64,000 nt of DNA from the NCBI GenBank assembly GCA_965276835.1, contig OZ255631.1, positions 4,526,001 to 4,590,000 on the forward strand, read 5' to 3'. The DNA is from BOG-932 sp965276835. Its GTDB lineage: Bacteria > Pseudomonadota > Alphaproteobacteria > BOG-932 > Roseiterribacteraceae. The notes under the pieces were generated by a model. The model was given only the letters and a program-made list of their open reading frames with translations, had not been told where the DNA came from and ran no database searches. This document shows, in pieces, positions 44,062-53,170 of the stretch (position 1 is its first letter; every line of letters starts with the position of its first letter). The position numbers were made by a program, and so were the translations under genes.

Positions 44062-44245
44062 CCGGGACCGGTTCTATGGCAACTGTGGGAAGCCGTATCC
44101 AGTGCAACGCGCAAAACAAACAGTATTTTGCGGTGATTTATCGGATGTTCCAGAATAACGTTCGTTGCAGCAGGAAATAAGAATGTGAACCGTGTTGTCG
44201 CTATCTGCGTTATGGTTCTGAACAACAACGAATAAAGGTGACGTC
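44062..44245. other. AT-rich non-coding leader
   Basis: The 184 bases between the dehydrogenase remnant and the exported protein are noticeably lower in G+C than the rest of the window (AATAACG, AATAAGAATG, AACAACAACGAATAAAGG). I see no strong promoter pair or repeat, but the composition and the AAAGG ribosome binding site suggest an active regulatory region. Confidence 0.35.
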
Positions 44246-44692
44246 ATGCGAATGGTTTCTGCCGCGCTTTGCGCTCTTACTGTCGCCGTCCCTCTCGCCG
44301 CCGGCTCGGCGAAGGCGGATACGATTTTGGACGGAACCTTCAACGGCACGTTCAACTGCGCAAAATACCAGGGCGCGACAAACGCCTTGGTGACATTCCT
44401 GGTGTCCGGCGCGCGCGTGAAGGCGATCATGACGATCTATTACAACCAGCAGAGCAAATACGGTTTTGCGACGTCGGTCCTCGATTATCGAGGCAACTAT
44501 AATGCCGCGCAACGGAAATTCACGTTGACCGGATATTTCAAGGTCGGCCTGGAGCCGCGCGGCTGGACTTACGATAACAGCATAAATGGGGTCATCAGCG
44601 CCGACGGATCGCGGGTCAAGCTGGCCGGCAATCCTGCCTGCACCGCCCTGCAGGCGCAACGCGTGACGGCCACCGGCTCCGTGATCAGGTGA
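44246..44692 (+). CDS. small exported protein of unknown function
   Basis: A 148-residue protein with a signal peptide (VSAALCALTVAVPLAAGSAKA-D, cleaved near 25), then a small beta-rich domain with a single pair of cysteines (NCAKYQGATNA and NPACTALQ) that probably form a disulfide. No family recognised; no membrane segment besides the signal. It is periplasmic or secreted. The downstream MarR-type gene is on the same strand 111 bases away but has no clear link. Confidence 0.65.
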   Translation: MRMVSAALCALTVAVPLAAGSAKADTILDGTFNGTFNCAKYQGATNALVTFLVSGARVKAIMTIYYNQQSKYGFATSVLDYRGNYNAAQRKFTLTGYFKVGLEPRGWTYDNSINGVISADGSRVKLAGNPACTALQAQRVTATGSVIR

Positions 44693-44803
44693 TTTACGGC
44701 CGGGGTTGGTTCGGTCGAAGCTAGGGCTTAAGGTCTGCTTGTCCCGCCGGAACGATCGGTTTCGGCGACGCCCCGCATTCAATCGAGCTTTATCGCCCCA
44801 CCC

Positions 44804-45268
44804 ATGGCCCCGACCGCGCCGAAACACCGGAAGCCGTTTTCATTCGACGATTACGATAATGTCATCGGCTTCGTGGTCAGCCAGGCCGCCTATAGGCTTG
44901 GCGACGCGCTGGCCAAGGCGATCGCGGAAACGGGATACGACGTCCGTCCGCGCGAATTCCCGATCCTCAACCGGCTGAATCAGTACGGCAAGCTGACCCA
45001 GACCGACTTGGCGGCCATGACCTATAAGGACCAGCCGGCGATGAGCCGGATGCTGGACCGGCTGATCGGGCTGGGGCTGGTCGAGAAGGTGATGTCGCCT
45101 GAGGATCGCCGCGCCTTCTTGGTGTCGCTGACTCCTGCCGGCAAGTCTGCGCGCGACGCGATCGTGCCGCTGATCGTGAAGATGCTGGAAAGCGCTTGCC
45201 GGGACATCCAGGAGCAGGATCTGTTGACCACGGTCGCCACGCTGCAAAAGATCGCCGCGCGGCTTTAA
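44804..45268 (+). CDS. MarR-family transcriptional regulator
   Basis: A 154-residue winged-helix regulator with the MarR pattern: YGKLTQTDLAAMTYKDQPAM, RMLDRLIGLGLVEKVMSPED and RRAFLVSLTPAGKSARDAIV, and dimerisation helices at both ends. MarR proteins usually repress transporters or detoxification genes and sense small aromatic acids; the target here is not evident. The pepF-like gene follows 85 bases later. Confidence 0.85.
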   Translation: MAPTAPKHRKPFSFDDYDNVIGFVVSQAAYRLGDALAKAIAETGYDVRPREFPILNRLNQYGKLTQTDLAAMTYKDQPAMSRMLDRLIGLGLVEKVMSPEDRRAFLVSLTPAGKSARDAIVPLIVKMLESACRDIQEQDLLTTVATLQKIAARL

Positions 45269-45353
45269 CGCCGGCGCGTCACAATAGCCATCTGTCGCCG
45301 GTACGCAGGCGGCCCTATATCCTCTCTTCGGCTTGGGCTTTAGGAGATGGCAA

Positions 45354-47171
45354 TTGGCGAATTTCGAATGGGCGGAAGCGGGTTCATCGGTGTCGGCGGA
45401 GGCGCTGCCCGGTTGGGATCTGACCGACCTCTATCCGGCGATGGATTCGCCCGAGCTTAAGGCTGACCTGGACGGCGGGGAGGCGGATGCCAAGGCGTTT
45501 GCCAAGACCTATCAGGGCAAGATCGCGAAACTGTCGGGTAACAAGCTTGCCGAGGCGATTGCCGGCTATGAGCGGATCGACGAGCGCCTGTCCAAGGCGA
45601 TGAGCTATGCCGGGCTGGTCTATGCCGGAGATAACGAAGATCCCGCCATCGGCAAATTCTATCAGGGCATATCGGAGCGGATAAACGACATCTCCGCCCA
45701 TTTGATTTTCTTCACGCTGGAGCTGAACCGGATCGAGGAGACCGACCTTAAGGACAAAATGCGCGACGACGCGCTGGCGCATTACGCACCGTGGATCGCG
45801 ACCGCGCGGCTGTTCCGGCCACATATCCTGTCGGACGAGGCGGAGCGGCTGCTGCATGAGCTTCATGTCACCGGGGCGGGTGCCTGGCACAGACTGTTCG
45901 ACCAGACCATCGCCGGCATGCGATTCGATGTCGGCGGCGAGGAGATGCCGATCAGCGATGCGCTGAACCTGCTGTCCGATCCGGATGGCGCGAAACGCAA
46001 GATTGCGGCGGAGGCCGTGGGCAAGGGCTTCGACAAGCAGATCCGCACATTCGCGCTGATCACCTCGACCTTGGCCAAGGATAAGCAGATTGACGACAAG
46101 TGGCGCAGCTATGCCCGACCGGTGTCGTCGCGCAATCTGGCCAACCAGATCGAGGATGAGGTCGTCGACGCGCTGACGACGGCGGTCAAGGCATCCTATC
46201 CCAGTCTGTCGCACCGCTATTACAAACTAAAGGCCAAGTGGCTGAGCCCGGACGCCAAGGGTGAGCCAGTGCTGCAATATTATGACCGCAACGCGCCGTT
46301 GCCGGGCGACCCCGACCGGCATTTCAGCTGGCAGGAGGCGCGCAACCTGGTACTCGAGGCCTATGGCGCCTTCTCGCCGCGCCTCGCTTCGATCGGGCAG
46401 AAATTCTTCGATAATCCCTGGATCGATGCGCCGGTCAGGCCGGGCAAACAGTCGGGTGCCTTCGCCCATCCGGTGGTGCCGTCAGCCCATCCCTATCTGT
46501 TGCTCAACTATCACGGCAAAGCGCGCGACGTGATGACCCTGGCCCATGAGCTGGGTCATGGCGTGCATCAGGTACTGGCCGGCCCGCAGGGACATCTGAT
46601 GTCGAACACGCCGCTGACCTTGGCCGAGACCGCCAGCGTGTTCGGGGAGATGCTGACCTTCCGCGCGCTGCTGGCGCGGACTGAGAAACCGGCGGAGCGC
46701 CGTTTCCTGCTGGCCAGCAAGGTCGAGGACATGCTGAACACGGTGGTGCGCCAGACCGCGTTCTACGATTTCGAGACGCGGGTCCACGCTGCCCGCCGCG
46801 ACGGCGAGCTGACGGCGGAACAATTGGGGGAAATCTGGCTGGCGGTGCAGCGCGAGAGTCTGGGCCCGGCGCTGCGGTTCGATGAGGGATATCGCCATTT
46901 CTGGGCCTATATCCCGCATTTCATCCACACCCCGTTCTATGTCTACGCATATGCCTTCGGCGACTGCCTCGTGAACGCGCTTTATGCGGTCTACCAGCAG
47001 GGCGATCCCGGCTTTGCCGAACGGTATCTTGAAATGCTGGCGGCGGGCGGCACCAGGACCCACAGAGAGCTCCTGGCACCGTTCTCGCTCAACGCCGCTG
47101 ACCCCGATTTCTGGCACAAGGGCCTCGGCGTCATCGGCGGCTTCATCGACGAGTTGGAGCGGCTCGGCTGA
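45354..47171 (+). CDS. pepF: M3-family oligoendopeptidase F
   Basis: A 605-residue cytosolic zinc oligopeptidase that degrades short peptides. The zinc motif H398-E-L-G-H402 (LAHELGHGVHQVL) and the downstream ETASVFGEMLTF with the third ligand Glu are present. AGGAG seven bases before TTG supports a TTG start giving LANFEWAEAG, in place of a longer frame with no ribosome binding site. No operon partner is obvious. Confidence 0.9.
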   Translation: MANFEWAEAGSSVSAEALPGWDLTDLYPAMDSPELKADLDGGEADAKAFAKTYQGKIAKLSGNKLAEAIAGYERIDERLSKAMSYAGLVYAGDNEDPAIGKFYQGISERINDISAHLIFFTLELNRIEETDLKDKMRDDALAHYAPWIATARLFRPHILSDEAERLLHELHVTGAGAWHRLFDQTIAGMRFDVGGEEMPISDALNLLSDPDGAKRKIAAEAVGKGFDKQIRTFALITSTLAKDKQIDDKWRSYARPVSSRNLANQIEDEVVDALTTAVKASYPSLSHRYYKLKAKWLSPDAKGEPVLQYYDRNAPLPGDPDRHFSWQEARNLVLEAYGAFSPRLASIGQKFFDNPWIDAPVRPGKQSGAFAHPVVPSAHPYLLLNYHGKARDVMTLAHELGHGVHQVLAGPQGHLMSNTPLTLAETASVFGEMLTFRALLARTEKPAERRFLLASKVEDMLNTVVRQTAFYDFETRVHAARRDGELTAEQLGEIWLAVQRESLGPALRFDEGYRHFWAYIPHFIHTPFYVYAYAFGDCLVNALYAVYQQGDPGFAERYLEMLAAGGTRTHRELLAPFSLNAADPDFWHKGLGVIGGFIDELERLG

Positions 47172-47195
47172 GCCGTTCCAACATATCGCTGTCGA

Positions 47196-47489
47196 TTATT
47201 TCGCGGGCTGGCTTGTGAAGACCTTCTGCTGCTTGGCCCAGTCGTCGGCAACAGTCTGATATTCGCTCTGGCCGGCCTTCATCTGGTCCGACAGGCAATG
47301 CAGATAGGTGCTCATTTCCTTCGCATAGGGCGGGAACTTGGCGGCCGTCGCCTTCATCTCGTCCGCCGAGGCGCTGGCGCCGTTCGGCAGTGACAGCTTT
47401 GCCGGTGCGTTGCCGCAATCCTTTGCGCTGGCGAAAGTCGGAACCGCCAGAACGGCGGCGGCGAAAACAAATGTCGATAGCAATTTCAT
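47196..47489 (-). CDS. small exported protein of unknown function
   Basis: A 97-residue protein with a signal peptide (MKLLSTFVFAAAVLAVPTFASA, cleaved near 22) and a short helical mature part with two cysteines (KDCGNAP and LHCLSDQ) and PYAKEMSTYLHCL. No domain recognised. A palindrome lies 35-75 bases upstream of the ATG. Confidence 0.6.
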   Translation of the reverse strand: MKLLSTFVFAAAVLAVPTFASAKDCGNAPAKLSLPNGASASADEMKATAAKFPPYAKEMSTYLHCLSDQMKAGQSEYQTVADDWAKQQKVFTSQPAK

Positions 47490-47522
47490 TGTTGTCTCCT
47501 CATCGGGGCCTAAGGCCAGAAA

Positions 47523-47564
47523 CTAGCCGAAACTGTGACCATGTCACACACTAATCATGGCTAG
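47523..47564. promoter_or_regulatory. nested palindrome upstream of the small exported protein
   Basis: CTAGCC (47523-47528) and GGCTAG (47559-47564) flank TGTGAC-CAT-GTCACA (47534-47548). The inner repeat resembles a Crp/FNR half-site pair (TGTGA...TCACA) but with five rather than six bases between the halves. It lies 34-75 bases before the small exported gene and 35 bases after rpoN, so it may be an operator or an rpoN terminator. Confidence 0.3.
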
Positions 47565-47598
47565 ATTCAGGTCGTGAAGCCCAAAAACGTTCCCCGTG

Positions 47599-49155
47599 TC
47601 AGCGGGTCGCAGCCGTGGCGAAGCTTTTCTGCCGCCGCCGCTGGACGGAGGAGGGAATGCCGAGCTGTTCGCGATACTTCGCTACGGTCCGGCGCGCGAT
47701 GTCCATTCCTTCCCCCTGCAATTGCTCGACCAACGTGTCGTCGGACAGGATAGCCGTTGGATCTTCGGCGTCGATCAGCGCTTTCAGCCGGTGCCGGATC
47801 GCCTCCGCCGCGAAGGATTCGCCGCCGTCGCTGCGGACGATCGCGGTAGAGAAGAAATATTTCAGCTCGAACATCCCGCGCGGAGTCGACATGTATTTGT
47901 TGCTGGTCACGCGGCTGACGGTGCTTTCGTGCATGCCGATGATCTCCGCGATATTGCGCAGGACCAGCGGCCGCAGCCGCGAGATGCCGTGTTGGAAGAA
48001 ATCTTCCTGCTGCGCCACGATCTCGGTCGCGACCTTCAGGATCGTCTGCGCCCGCTGGTCCAGTGACCGGATCAGCCAGTTGGCGGCGTTCAGCCGCTCG
48101 GTCAGGTATTCCCGGTCGCCCGCGTTGCGGCACGTGTTGGTGACCTCGGAATAATAGCGACGGTTGACCAGCACCCTGGGTAGCGTGTCGGAATTCAGTT
48201 CGATGATCCAGCCGCCGCCGCGCGCCAGCCGCATCAGGATATCGGGCACCACGGTCTGCGCCGCAGAGGTCTCGAACAGGTCGCCCGGCTTGGGGTTCAG
48301 CGCCCGGATTTCGCGGATCATATCGTTCAGGTCCGCCGAATCGACCCCGCATAGGCGCGACAGGTCGTTGAAGCGCCGCTCCGCCAACAGGGGCAGGTGC
48401 CTGCACAAGGTTTCCATCGCCGGGTCGAAGCGATCTTTATCCTTCAGCTGCAGTGCCAGGCACTCGGCCAGGTTGCGCGCCAGGATGCCCGGCGGATCGA
48501 ACCGCTGCATCGTGGCCAGCACGGCCTCGACCTCGGTGGTGTCGATGCCCAGTGCGTTCGCGATCATGCCCGGCGTCGTATCGCCGTCCGACAAATAACC
48601 GGACGGTTCCATCATCTCGATCAGTGCGGCGCCGATCATCCGGTTCTTGGGATCGCCGATCTCAGTGTTCAGCTGCTCCAGCAGATGGTCGCGCAGCGTC
48701 GGCTCTTGGGATAGCCGCTCGGTGAAGTCGGTCAACTCGCCGTCGAAATTGCCGCCGCCGGACCCGGTCAGGCCAAAGCTTTGCGGGGTGTCGCCGTCCG
48801 CCGCATTGTTGCCCGGCCGCTCGCGATCGCCGTCCGGCACGCCGTCGACGATATTGTGCATCTGGCCGTCTAACAGTCCCTCGCCCAGCCGCGAGGCCTG
48901 GTCGTCCGTCGCGGCGCTGCGGTCGTCGTCGGTTGATGCCGCGACCCGGTCCTGCGCGGCCTCGGGATTGTCGAGCGGGCGGTCCTGGTTGGCGCGCCCA
49001 TCCTCCTCCAGCAGGGGATTCTGCTCCAACTCCTGCTGGACGAATTCCCCGATCTCAAGATTGTTGAGCTGCAGCAGCTTGATCGCCTGCTGCAGCTGCG
49101 GCGTCATGACAAGCGTCTGCGATTGCCGCAGGTCCAGTCTTTGGACGAGCGTCAC
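47599..49155 (-). CDS. rpoN: RNA polymerase sigma-54 factor
   Basis: A 518-residue sigma54 for nitrogen and motility-type promoters that need enhancer-binding activators. The N-terminal activator region (LDLRQSQTLVMTPQLQQAIK), an acidic middle, the HTH region (LRDHLLEQLNTEIG to GYLSDGDTTPG) and the RpoN box ARRTVAKYRE at 487-496 are intact. It follows lptB by 109 bases in the standard alphaproteobacterial lpt-rpoN order. No clear sigma54 -24/-12 promoter was found within this window. Confidence 0.97.
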   Translation of the reverse strand: MTLVQRLDLRQSQTLVMTPQLQQAIKLLQLNNLEIGEFVQQELEQNPLLEEDGRANQDRPLDNPEAAQDRVAASTDDDRSAATDDQASRLGEGLLDGQMHNIVDGVPDGDRERPGNNAADGDTPQSFGLTGSGGGNFDGELTDFTERLSQEPTLRDHLLEQLNTEIGDPKNRMIGAALIEMMEPSGYLSDGDTTPGMIANALGIDTTEVEAVLATMQRFDPPGILARNLAECLALQLKDKDRFDPAMETLCRHLPLLAERRFNDLSRLCGVDSADLNDMIREIRALNPKPGDLFETSAAQTVVPDILMRLARGGGWIIELNSDTLPRVLVNRRYYSEVTNTCRNAGDREYLTERLNAANWLIRSLDQRAQTILKVATEIVAQQEDFFQHGISRLRPLVLRNIAEIIGMHESTVSRVTSNKYMSTPRGMFELKYFFSTAIVRSDGGESFAAEAIRHRLKALIDAEDPTAILSDDTLVEQLQGEGMDIARRTVAKYREQLGIPSSVQRRRQKSFATAATR

Positions 49156-49264
49156 GGCGTCAGCCTCTTTTCACGAATGCTTGGTTCATCGGCTCATCGG
49201 ATCAGCGCTACGCAAACAGCGCGTCGTCACCTGAACCTGAGGTGGGAGGATGCGTAGGCGAGGC

Positions 49265-50137
49265 CTACAGACTGAATTTCTCACCCAGATAGACGCGGCG
49301 CACATCCTGATGTGCCACGATTTCCGACGGGCGTCCATCCATTAGGACCGATCCGTCATGCAAGATGTATGCCCGATCGACAATGTCCAACGTTTCGCGG
49401 ACGTTATGGTCCGTGATCAGCACGCCGATCCCGCGTTGGCGCAAATGCGAGATCAGGTCGCGGATTTCGCCGATGGCGATGGGATCGATGCCCGCCAGCG
49501 GCTCGTCCAGCAGCATGAATTGCGGTCGCGAGGCCAGCGCACGGGCGATTTCCACACGGCGCCGCTCACCGCCTGACAGGGCCAGGGCCGGGGTGCGGCG
49601 CAGGTGGGAGATCGAAAATTCCGCCAGAAGATCGTCCAGAGTCGATTCGCGCACATCGCGTTCCGGCTCGACCACCTCCAGCACGGCGCGGATGTTTTCC
49701 TCAACCGTCAGGCCGCGAAAGATCGAGGCTTCCTGCGGCAGATAGCCGATGCCGAGGCGCGACCGGCGATACATCGGCAGGTGGGTGATGTCGGTGCCGT
49801 CCAGCTCGATTGTGCCGGTGTCGGCGTTGATCAGGCCGGTGATGATGTAAAAGCAGGTCGTCTTGCCGGCGCCGTTCGGTCCCAAAAGCCCGACCGCCTC
49901 GCCGCGCTGAACGGTCACGGTCACGTCGCGCAGAACCGGGCGGCGCTTGAACTGCTTGCCCAGATGGCGCGCCACCAGCCCGGAATTGGCGGTGACCAGG
50001 CGCGGTCCGTTGGCGGCGACCATGTCGGTCCCGATCGGTTTGGCTGCGACTTCAGCCGGCACTTTCGCCCGAGGGCGCGCCGGCGATGTCGGGGGACGTG
50101 AAGGCCCCGTATTCTTGGGTGGGCGTGAAGAAGGCAC
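49265..50137 (-). CDS. lptB: LPS export ABC transporter ATPase LptB
   Basis: A 290-residue ATPase that powers LPS extraction from the inner membrane with LptFG. Walker A GPNGAGKTT at 86-94, signature LSGGERRR and Walker B MLLDEPLAGID are intact. The GTG start sits immediately after the lptA stop TAA. About 50 extra N-terminal residues, rich in Pro/Ala/Lys, precede the ABC fold; a downstream start (MVAANGPRL, residue 39) cannot be excluded. Confidence 0.95.
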   Translation of the reverse strand: MPSSRPPKNTGPSRPPTSPARPRAKVPAEVAAKPIGTDMVAANGPRLVTANSGLVARHLGKQFKRRPVLRDVTVTVQRGEAVGLLGPNGAGKTTCFYIITGLINADTGTIELDGTDITHLPMYRRSRLGIGYLPQEASIFRGLTVEENIRAVLEVVEPERDVRESTLDDLLAEFSISHLRRTPALALSGGERRRVEIARALASRPQFMLLDEPLAGIDPIAIGEIRDLISHLRQRGIGVLITDHNVRETLDIVDRAYILHDGSVLMDGRPSEIVAHQDVRRVYLGEKFSL

Positions 50138-51076
50138 TTAGTGTTTTTTTCCGGATGAGTTCTGCTGGGACTGGTCCGACTGTCCCTGCTGCTGATGGAC
50201 GAATAGGCCACGCACGCGCTGGCCTTCGCCGGGGAAGACTTGGCTGATCCCGGTGGTCATGTTCACGTCGGCGCTGGCCCCTTCCAGGGTGTTATCGCCG
50301 CGGCTTGCCCGGACATTGCCGAACAGCACGGTGCGCTTCGCGTCGATGTCATACACGCCTTCGTCGCCATGTACGATGTCGGTCAAGGTCGTCACCACAA
50401 CATGGCCCTGCGATTCGATGGTCTTCAGCACGGATTGCCCGTGCGCGTCCTTGATGAAATGGCCGCCGATCAGGTCCCCGGCAAGGGAGCTGCCGTTTAC
50501 TTTTTTTATCAGCGCGTCGCCGCGCGCCACCGCCATGCCCTGATCTTCCCAGTATTCCAGGCTGTCGCGGGCGAAAACGATGTCTTCCAGCGTCGACCCT
50601 TTCAGATGCTGGCCGGTCAGGATGGTAACCGACCGGTCCTTATCGTACTCGGCGCGGTCGCCCCAGCCGTCCTTGTCTTCGGAGATGACATGCACATGCC
50701 CCTCCGCCACGACACGGTAAATCTCTGTGTTGCTGCTGTCGGGGCTGCTCACGGGGGTCGCACCTGGTTTGGTCGGTGCCGGCGCCGCAGCCTTCGCTGC
50801 CTGCCCCGGCGGGGTCAGCGGCCGGTAGTAGGCGATGATCAGATCGGCCATCAACGTCACGGTCCCCTTCTTTGCCACGGCGTTTCCACGCGCGACATAG
50901 GCGTGGTCCTGCTGCAGCCATTCCAGGTCGCGGTCGGCGGTCACCTCGAACGTGCCGTTGTCATGGGTCGGAACGGCTTGTCCCCCGGCGGCAGGCGCAT
51001 TGGCGGCGAGGGCGACCGTGTGAAGGGCGAAGGTAATGGCGAGCGTCAAGCAGAGGGGCAGGTTACGGATGGTCAT
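50138..51076 (-). CDS. lptA: LPS transport periplasmic protein LptA (OstA family)
   Basis: A 312-residue periplasmic protein with a signal peptide near residues 1-25 (LCLTLAITFALHTVALA) and the OstA beta-jellyroll core. Landmarks are FEVTADRDLEWLQQDHAYVAR, AVAKKGTVTLMADLIIAYY and RTVLFGNVRASRGDNTLEGA. It bridges LptC to LptD. It ends flush against lptB, with a short Gln/Ser tail, and overlaps lptC by four bases. Confidence 0.9.
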   Translation of the reverse strand: MTIRNLPLCLTLAITFALHTVALAANAPAAGGQAVPTHDNGTFEVTADRDLEWLQQDHAYVARGNAVAKKGTVTLMADLIIAYYRPLTPPGQAAKAAAPAPTKPGATPVSSPDSSNTEIYRVVAEGHVHVISEDKDGWGDRAEYDKDRSVTILTGQHLKGSTLEDIVFARDSLEYWEDQGMAVARGDALIKKVNGSSLAGDLIGGHFIKDAHGQSVLKTIESQGHVVVTTLTDIVHGDEGVYDIDAKRTVLFGNVRASRGDNTLEGASADVNMTTGISQVFPGEGQRVRGLFVHQQQGQSDQSQQNSSGKKH

Positions 51077-51807
51077 TTCTTTTTCTTTATGACCTCTTCC
51101 GGTTTTTTCGCGACCTCGGTCGGTTCTGGCATCTGCGCCGCGTCGGGCCGCATCAGCAGCCGCGCCGGGCCGGTGAAGACGATGGAGTCGCCGTTATTGA
51201 TCACGCGAAAGCCGCGCCCCTGAACTTCGCCCTTGGGGCCGCGCCCGGTTACGGCGCGCGTGCCCCAGATCAGGTTCTTGTTGAACTCGACATGGGCGCG
51301 TTCGGTGGTGAAGCGGTAACCCGCATCGTGGAACAACTGAACGTTACCGCTGAGGTCAATCGTACCGGCCTGCTGGTCATACCGCGCCTCGTCGGCCTTG
51401 ACCGCGACCCAGCGGCCGTTTTCCAGAGTCAACTCGGCAATCGGATTGATCATGTCGATCGGCCCGCCCTCAGGCGGCTGCTGCGCCGAGTCATAGGTGA
51501 TCGTATAGGGCCGGCCATGCGAATCGGAGCCGACGAACCGGCCGTTCACCATCTTGGCCTGGCGTTCTTCCGGTGATGTTTGGGTCGGATGATGGAACTC
51601 AGCGCGGATTTTCGGCCACAGGATGACGATGGCGACCGTGAAAATCGCAACCAGCGGTAGAACGATCCGCAGCTGGCGAACGCGGATACTGTAGGCTGGG
51701 CGGTAAGCCGACTGGCGCGGCGCACTCGACAGATGGCGCAACCGGTCCGGCGTCTCGTCGCCCGTCTCGTCGTTCATCTCTGTGTCGTCTGAGCGATTCG
51801 CCGCCAT
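51073..51807 (-). CDS. lptC: LPS export protein LptC
   Basis: A 244-residue bitopic inner-membrane protein. A cytoplasmic N-terminus of about 45 residues is followed by one transmembrane helix (47-64, IVLPLVAIFTVAIVILW) and a periplasmic LptC/YrbK domain (ARYDQQAGTIDLSGNVQLFH, then FNKNLIWGTRAV). The stop overlaps the lptA start (ATGA). It lies 18 bases after rnd. Confidence 0.88.
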   Translation of the reverse strand: MAANRSDDTEMNDETGDETPDRLRHLSSAPRQSAYRPAYSIRVRQLRIVLPLVAIFTVAIVILWPKIRAEFHHPTQTSPEERQAKMVNGRFVGSDSHGRPYTITYDSAQQPPEGGPIDMINPIAELTLENGRWVAVKADEARYDQQAGTIDLSGNVQLFHDAGYRFTTERAHVEFNKNLIWGTRAVTGRGPKGEVQGRGFRVINNGDSIVFTGPARLLMRPDAAQMPEPTEVAKKPEEVIKKKK

Positions 51808-51825
51808 GGAAGGTATGTTTTGTGC

Positions 51826-52449
51826 CTAATGGGCGAAGATGTCTATCTCGTCCCAACCGGCAAGATCGAGTGCGGCGCGGGTCGGCAGAAAGTCGAAACA
51901 GGCCTGGGCCAATTCGGTGCGGCCTTCGCGCGCCAGCATCTCGTCCAGTTTCTCGCGCATCGCATGTAGATACAGCACGTCGCTGGCGGCATATTTCAAC
52001 TGCTCGGCGGTCAGCGTTTCGGCGCCCCAGTCCGACGATTGCTGCTGCTTGCTGATCTCAACGCCGCACAGGTCGCGGACCAGGTCCTTCAGCCCATGCC
52101 GGTCGGTAAAGGTGCGGACCAGGCGGGAGGCGATCTTGGTGCAATAGACCGGCGTGGTGACCACGCCCAGATAGGCCTGGATCGCGGCGATGTCGAAGCG
52201 GGCGAAATGGAAAAGCTTCAGCCGATTCGGGTCGGCCATCAGCGTCTTCAGGTTGGGCGCGTCATAGCCGTCGACCAACTGCACCAGATGGGCTTGGCCG
52301 TCGCCGCTGCACAGCTGCACAAGGCACAGCCGGTCGCGGTGGGTCTTCAGCCCCATGGTTTCGGTATCGACCGCGATCACGGATCCCAGGTCGACATCCG
52401 CCGGCAGATCGTTGCGGTGAAGAATGGGAGGGGGAAATTCGTTGGCCAT
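51826..52449 (-). CDS. rnd: ribonuclease D family 3'-5' exonuclease
   Basis: A 207-residue protein with only the DEDD exonuclease domain, lacking the C-terminal HRDC domains of long RNase D. Acidic metal ligands appear in VIAVDTETMGL, FHFARFDIAAI and KYAASDVLYLHAM; this short form is usual in alphaproteobacteria. The frame is open further upstream, but MANEFPPP fits the family. It is followed by lptC-lptA-lptB-rpoN. Confidence 0.92.
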   Translation of the reverse strand: MANEFPPPILHRNDLPADVDLGSVIAVDTETMGLKTHRDRLCLVQLCSGDGQAHLVQLVDGYDAPNLKTLMADPNRLKLFHFARFDIAAIQAYLGVVTTPVYCTKIASRLVRTFTDRHGLKDLVRDLCGVEISKQQQSSDWGAETLTAEQLKYAASDVLYLHAMREKLDEMLAREGRTELAQACFDFLPTRAALDLAGWDEIDIFAH

Positions 52450-52513
52450 CGCACCGCCGCACGGGGGCGCAAATAACAACGTAAGCTACGGGGCCCCGCA
52501 TACCCGCCGCGTC

Positions 52514-52600
52514 TGGTGCCCAGGAAAAGACTCGAACTTTCAAGGCCTTTCGGCCACTGGTACCTGAAACCAGCGCGTCTACCAATTCCGCCACCTGGGC
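52514..52600 (-). tRNA. tRNA-Leu(CAG)
   Basis: An 87-base tRNA with a long variable arm (GTGGCCGAAAGGCCTT region) and CCA encoded. The acceptor GCCCAGG pairs with CCTGGGC, the anticodon loop TTCAGGT gives CAG for CUG codons, and the D arm has GAATTGGTAGACGC. Upstream of the rnd-lpt-rpoN cluster on the same strand, 64 bases before rnd. Confidence 0.97.
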
Positions 52601-52693
52601 AGCGCGGACGCGTCTCATATCCCCCGGCCTTGTGCTTTGTCAACTTGATGCGACGGGATTCGGCCGCCCGGTTTGAAATTCTCCGCCTTATCG

Positions 52694-53101
52694 TCAATCC
52701 GCCGCCGGAACCGAGTGATGTTCGTGGATGATCGTCCATTGCCCGCCAATTTTGCGCAGCCCGATTGTCAGGCGAAAATCGAGTGCGTCGTGCTGCCCGC
52801 CGGCGCCCGGCCCGGCGCACCGCATGGCCGCAAAGGCGAACGCGACATCGTTGCCCGCGGCGATCTCCATATCGACAATATCGAAGCGTACCGGGTCGCT
52901 CGACCAGGACAAGAAAATATCCCATGTTGCCCGGTAAGCGTCGATTCCGATGGACCGAAAGGGCGGCGGAACGTCGAACATCGCGATATCGGCGGAATGG
53001 TGCCGCAGAATCCCGTCGATGTCCCGGCCCCGAACCGCGCTCGCCCAGGCTTCAATCACTTCACGGACCGCCGCTTCTTCTCGTCCGATGTTCTCATTCA
53101 T
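52694..53101 (-). CDS. SnoaL/NTF2-like fold protein
   Basis: A 135-residue protein with the SnoaL-like (cystatin/NTF2) pattern: EAAVREVIEAWASAVRGRDI, DIAMFDVPPPFRSIGIDAYR, and WTIIHEHHSVP at the end. Members catalyse aldol-type or isomerase steps or simply bind small molecules; the usual catalytic Asp/His pairs are not certain here. It is divergent from the Tam-like methyltransferase, 69 bases apart. Confidence 0.8.
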   Translation of the reverse strand: MNENIGREEAAVREVIEAWASAVRGRDIDGILRHHSADIAMFDVPPPFRSIGIDAYRATWDIFLSWSSDPVRFDIVDMEIAAGNDVAFAFAAMRCAGPGAGGQHDALDFRLTIGLRKIGGQWTIIHEHHSVPAAD

Positions 53102-53170
53102 CTGAAACGTCTCCGGCGAACCGCACGCAACCCATGACCGGGCGGCTTTATGGCGCTACAATACCGCATC

